Positions 5,888 through 9,465 of a DNA stretch of 9,465 nucleotides are shown piece after piece. The translations under genes were made by a program, and so were the position numbers. The stretch is from the NCBI GenBank assembly GCA_019690055.1, contig JADGGF010000143.1, positions 1-9,465 on the forward strand, written 5' to 3'. Within the stretch, counting starts at the first letter, position 1. The number at the start of each line of letters is the position of its first letter. Source of the DNA: Micromonosporaceae bacterium (GTDB taxonomy: Bacteria > Actinomycetota > Actinomycetes > Mycobacteriales > Micromonosporaceae). Below the pieces are notes generated by a model. The model saw nothing but the letters and a program-made list of their open reading frames with translations. It ran no database searches and had not been told where the DNA came from.

Positions 5888-6598
5888 TTATGGCTGAGTG
5901 GGGGGCGCCGGCGGCGCTGGTGGCTGCGAGGCCGGCGGAGTCGGGGGAACACCGGGGTTCTGCGGGATCGCCGGCGGCGGGTACGGCGGGTAGCCACCGC
6001 CGGGCCCCGTCGGCGGCACCCAGACCTCCTCCTCCTTGCGGAAGTAGTCGTTGGCCTTGGGCACGGCCAGCAGGATGATCACGAGCAGGATCGCGACCAG
6101 GCTCAGGATCAGGATCGCGGTGGAGGCGACGGTGTACCACACCGGCGTGGCCTCCGCGATGCGCCGGGCCTGCTCCACCGCCAGCTCGGCGTTCGGGTCG
6201 CCACCGGAGGGCATGCTGTTCAGCAGCGCCGGCGTGGCCAGCGACGAGGCGAGGCCGCAGGCCTGGCACAGCGCGACGATGCCGCCGACCACCCACGTCG
6301 TGATCCGCGCCGGTTGACTGCCCCGGGCGACGAAGATCGCGAGGACCGCGAACGCGACGGCCATGATGACCGTGAGACTGAGGGAACCGATCTCCCCGAT
6401 CACCGTGGCGGTGTCATTGCGCAGCTGCGGGTGCTCGGCGTAGAGCTCTTCGAGCACCCGGTCCACTTCGGTAAGCGGCACGAAGCTCAGCGCGACGTTG
6501 AGGACGTTCAGGGCCACGACGGCCCACATCAGCCAGACCGCGGTTTGGACGGCGGCCGGACGAACCTTGGGCGGCGGTGTCGGCACGGCATACGACAT
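5888..6598 (-). CDS. Four-helix integral membrane protein with proline-rich tail, unknown function
   Basis: No named family recognised. From ATG 6598 the product has 236 residues, with hydrophobic helices at about 18-40, 70-91, 98-119 and 154-180. An extracytoplasmic-type loop rich in E and L lies between helices 1 and 2. The C-terminal tail of about 45 residues is dominated by P, G and Y and may be a cytoplasmic protein-interaction arm (inference). After helix 4 it reads A-V-P-K-A-N-D-Y-F-R, closely like the downstream gene product, so the two are probable paralogues. ATG 6598 is preferred because GGAAGGA lies about 11 nt upstream and the paralogue also starts with a Pro-rich segment; an upstream in-frame start at 6643 would add 15 residues with no family support. 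Its first 185 nt are overlapped by the read-through end of the upstream hypothetical gene. It is the likely first gene of a three-gene operon ending with the SDR. Confidence 0.85.
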   Translation of the reverse strand: MSYAVPTPPPKVRPAAVQTAVWLMWAVVALNVLNVALSFVPLTEVDRVLEELYAEHPQLRNDTATVIGEIGSLSLTVIMAVAFAVLAIFVARGSQPARITTWVVGGIVALCQACGLASSLATPALLNSMPSGGDPNAELAVEQARRIAEATPVWYTVASTAILILSLVAILLVIILLAVPKANDYFRKEEEVWVPPTGPGGGYPPYPPPAIPQNPGVPPTPPASQPPAPPAPPTQP

Positions 6599-7301
6599 CG
6601 GTGAATCTGTCCTTCCAACGATGGACGGTCGGGATCGACACAACCCCGGACGCGGTCCGGGTCGGCACGTCGTGGCCAGAGGATTCCACGGCCGGAGGAT
6701 TTCCGTGGCCAGAGGGTTCAGTGGCCGCAGGATTCCTCGTACGGCACGCTACCGTCCATCCGCCAACGGCGGTGGGCACGGGTGTCCCGGCGGCGCCGGA
6801 TCTGGCCGGGGGGAGGCGCCCGGAGGCACCCGCCGGGGCCGGGCCCGGCAGCGCCGGGGCCGCGGTGGGCGCCCGTAGCCGGCGGGGGTTGCGCACCAGC
6901 CCGCCCTCGCACCAGTCGCGGTAGTCGAACAGCTCCGGCATCGCGAGCAGCATGCGCGTGTTGTGCGCCCAGAGGACCAGCAACTCGTCCCCCTGCTCCT
7001 CGGCCTTCTCCACGAGACGCCGCAGCCGCCGCTTCGGGTGGGCCCGGAACTTCGTCCGGATCGCGTCGGCGGCGTAGATGTACAGGCAGTGCAGCGCGAA
7101 CCGTCGCGCCGGGCAGCTGCGATCGAGCGCGAGATCCATGAGGGTGTTCACGAGTGGGTCGCCGGCGACCAGCAGGTCCCACTCGGGTGGCATCGACTGG
7201 GCCGGCACCGAACCGGGGTTGTACGCCCATGCCCGCAGCTCGGCGGGCGTCGGATCGACCGGGTTCGCGAAGCCACGGAACGTCGCTGGATGCACCGTCA
7301 C
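6414..7301 (-). CDS. Conserved-looking hypothetical protein with an anomalous C-terminal read-through extension
   Basis: I do not recognise a named domain. Residues 1 to about 143 look like a genuine soluble protein: balanced composition, strong G/C third positions, and segments such as W-D-L-L-V-A-G-D at 41-48, C-P-A-R-R-F-A-L-H-C-L-Y-I-Y-A-A-D-A-I-R at 63-82 and F-D-Y-R-D-W-C-E-G-G at 125-134. After about residue 143 the sequence becomes Pro/Ala/Arg-rich. From about 6770 leftward third positions are often A or T (for example AAT, CCT, GAA, TCT), as in non-coding DNA. The frame crosses a 16-nt repeat array and enters the next gene in another frame, stopping at 6414. The true protein probably ended near 6870 before loss of a stop. 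Start GTG 7301 has GGGAG upstream. The N-terminal part is credible; the last 150 residues probably are not functional. Confidence 0.65.
   Translation of the reverse strand: MTVHPATFRGFANPVDPTPAELRAWAYNPGSVPAQSMPPEWDLLVAGDPLVNTLMDLALDRSCPARRFALHCLYIYAADAIRTKFRAHPKRRLRRLVEKAEEQGDELLVLWAHNTRMLLAMPELFDYRDWCEGGLVRNPRRLRAPTAAPALPGPAPAGASGRLPPARSGAAGTPVPTAVGGWTVACRTRNPAATEPSGHGNPPAVESSGHDVPTRTASGVVSIPTVHRWKDRFTDVVCRADTAAQGSSGRRPNRGLADVGRRGPERPQRRAELRAAYRSGPGARRALRRAPAAAQ
6672..6736 (+). repeat. Four tandem 16-17 nt repeats
   Basis: Units at 6672-6687, 6688-6704, 6705-6720 and 6721-6736 share the pattern GTGGCC, two variable bases, AGGATTCC (with one or a few changes each). They lie 74-138 nt upstream of the ATG of the first membrane-protein gene, in a stretch with intergenic-like composition. 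They could be repeated binding sites for a regulator or a simple slippage array. Confidence 0.65.
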
Positions 7302-7412
7302 GCCGTCCCACTCCCGTCCATCTCGCCTGGTAGCGCGACATCAGTCTAGGGACGCGGTACGCCGTCCGCGAGAGGGTGCGCGCGGGCGTTCTTGATCATT
7401 AGCCGACCGAGG

Positions 7413-7431
7413 TTGAGTGACGTAGACTCAA
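7413..7431 (+). promoter_or_regulatory. HAIR operator (HspR-binding inverted repeat) upstream of clpB
   Basis: TTGAGT, seven bases, ACTCAA forms a perfect 6-bp dyad with exactly the spacing of the HspR-associated inverted repeat (CTTGAGT-N7-ACTCAAG). HspR represses clpB, dnaK and lon genes in Streptomyces through this site. It lies 80 nt before the clpB ATG. TAGACT at 7423-7428, overlapping the right arm, fits a -10 box, so repressor binding would block the promoter. The -35 region is weak. Confidence 0.85.
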
Positions 7432-7510
7432 CTCCGGGCTGGCCACCGGGCTCTGTTCGACGGCTGAGGCCGGCCCCACGGGGGATAAGGCAGACAGAGT
7501 GCAGGGAGAC

Positions 7511-9465
<1,955 letters not shown>

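Overview
This 9.5 kb window comes from a very GC-rich genome. Strong G/C bias at third codon positions, frequent GTG starts, an HspR-type (HAIR) operator and an actinobacterial bacterial-Pnkp gene all point to a filamentous actinomycete, most plausibly of the family Micromonosporaceae. The family-level placement is inferred from the look of the proteins, not from a search. No tRNA, rRNA, CRISPR array, transposase or phage gene was seen, and no defence island is evident.

Layout. On the plus strand at the left edge lies the 3' part of a polynucleotide kinase-phosphatase/RNA ligase gene (pnkp; start outside the window), followed by a DedA-family membrane protein gene. About 850 bp without a convincing gene follow (2324-3177). 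That gap holds a short 41-42 nt tandem repeat, several dyads and a strong minus-strand terminator. From 3178 to 7301 every gene is on the minus strand. In transcription order (right to left) these are a conserved hypothetical gene with an odd C-terminal read-through, two four-helix membrane proteins that look like diverged paralogues, a short-chain dehydrogenase, pyrE (orotate phosphoribosyltransferase) and an ArsR/SmtB-type repressor. From 7511 to the right edge the plus strand carries clpB, cut by the window end in its second AAA+ domain.

How the genes work together. The two membrane proteins and the dehydrogenase have gaps of 18-36 nt and probably form one operon. pyrE has its own likely promoter, placed so that the mRNA may be leaderless. 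The ArsR gene has a dyad in its short upstream gap that could be its own operator. clpB stands alone behind a HAIR inverted repeat, so it should be a heat-shock gene under HspR. The genes are mostly housekeeping or stress functions and do not form an obvious single pathway.

Most unusual points: (1) two copies of a short element with GGGCGGC/GCCGCCC ends are inserted in frame in the Pnkp ligase domain, directly before nucleotidyltransferase motif IV; (2) the hypothetical gene at 7301 has lost its expected stop and reads through the apparent intergenic region into the next gene; (3) a perfect CCCCCC/GGGGGG hairpin covers the start of the second membrane-protein gene; (4) an array of four 16-17 nt repeats lies upstream of the first one. 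I see no convincing new multi-gene system.
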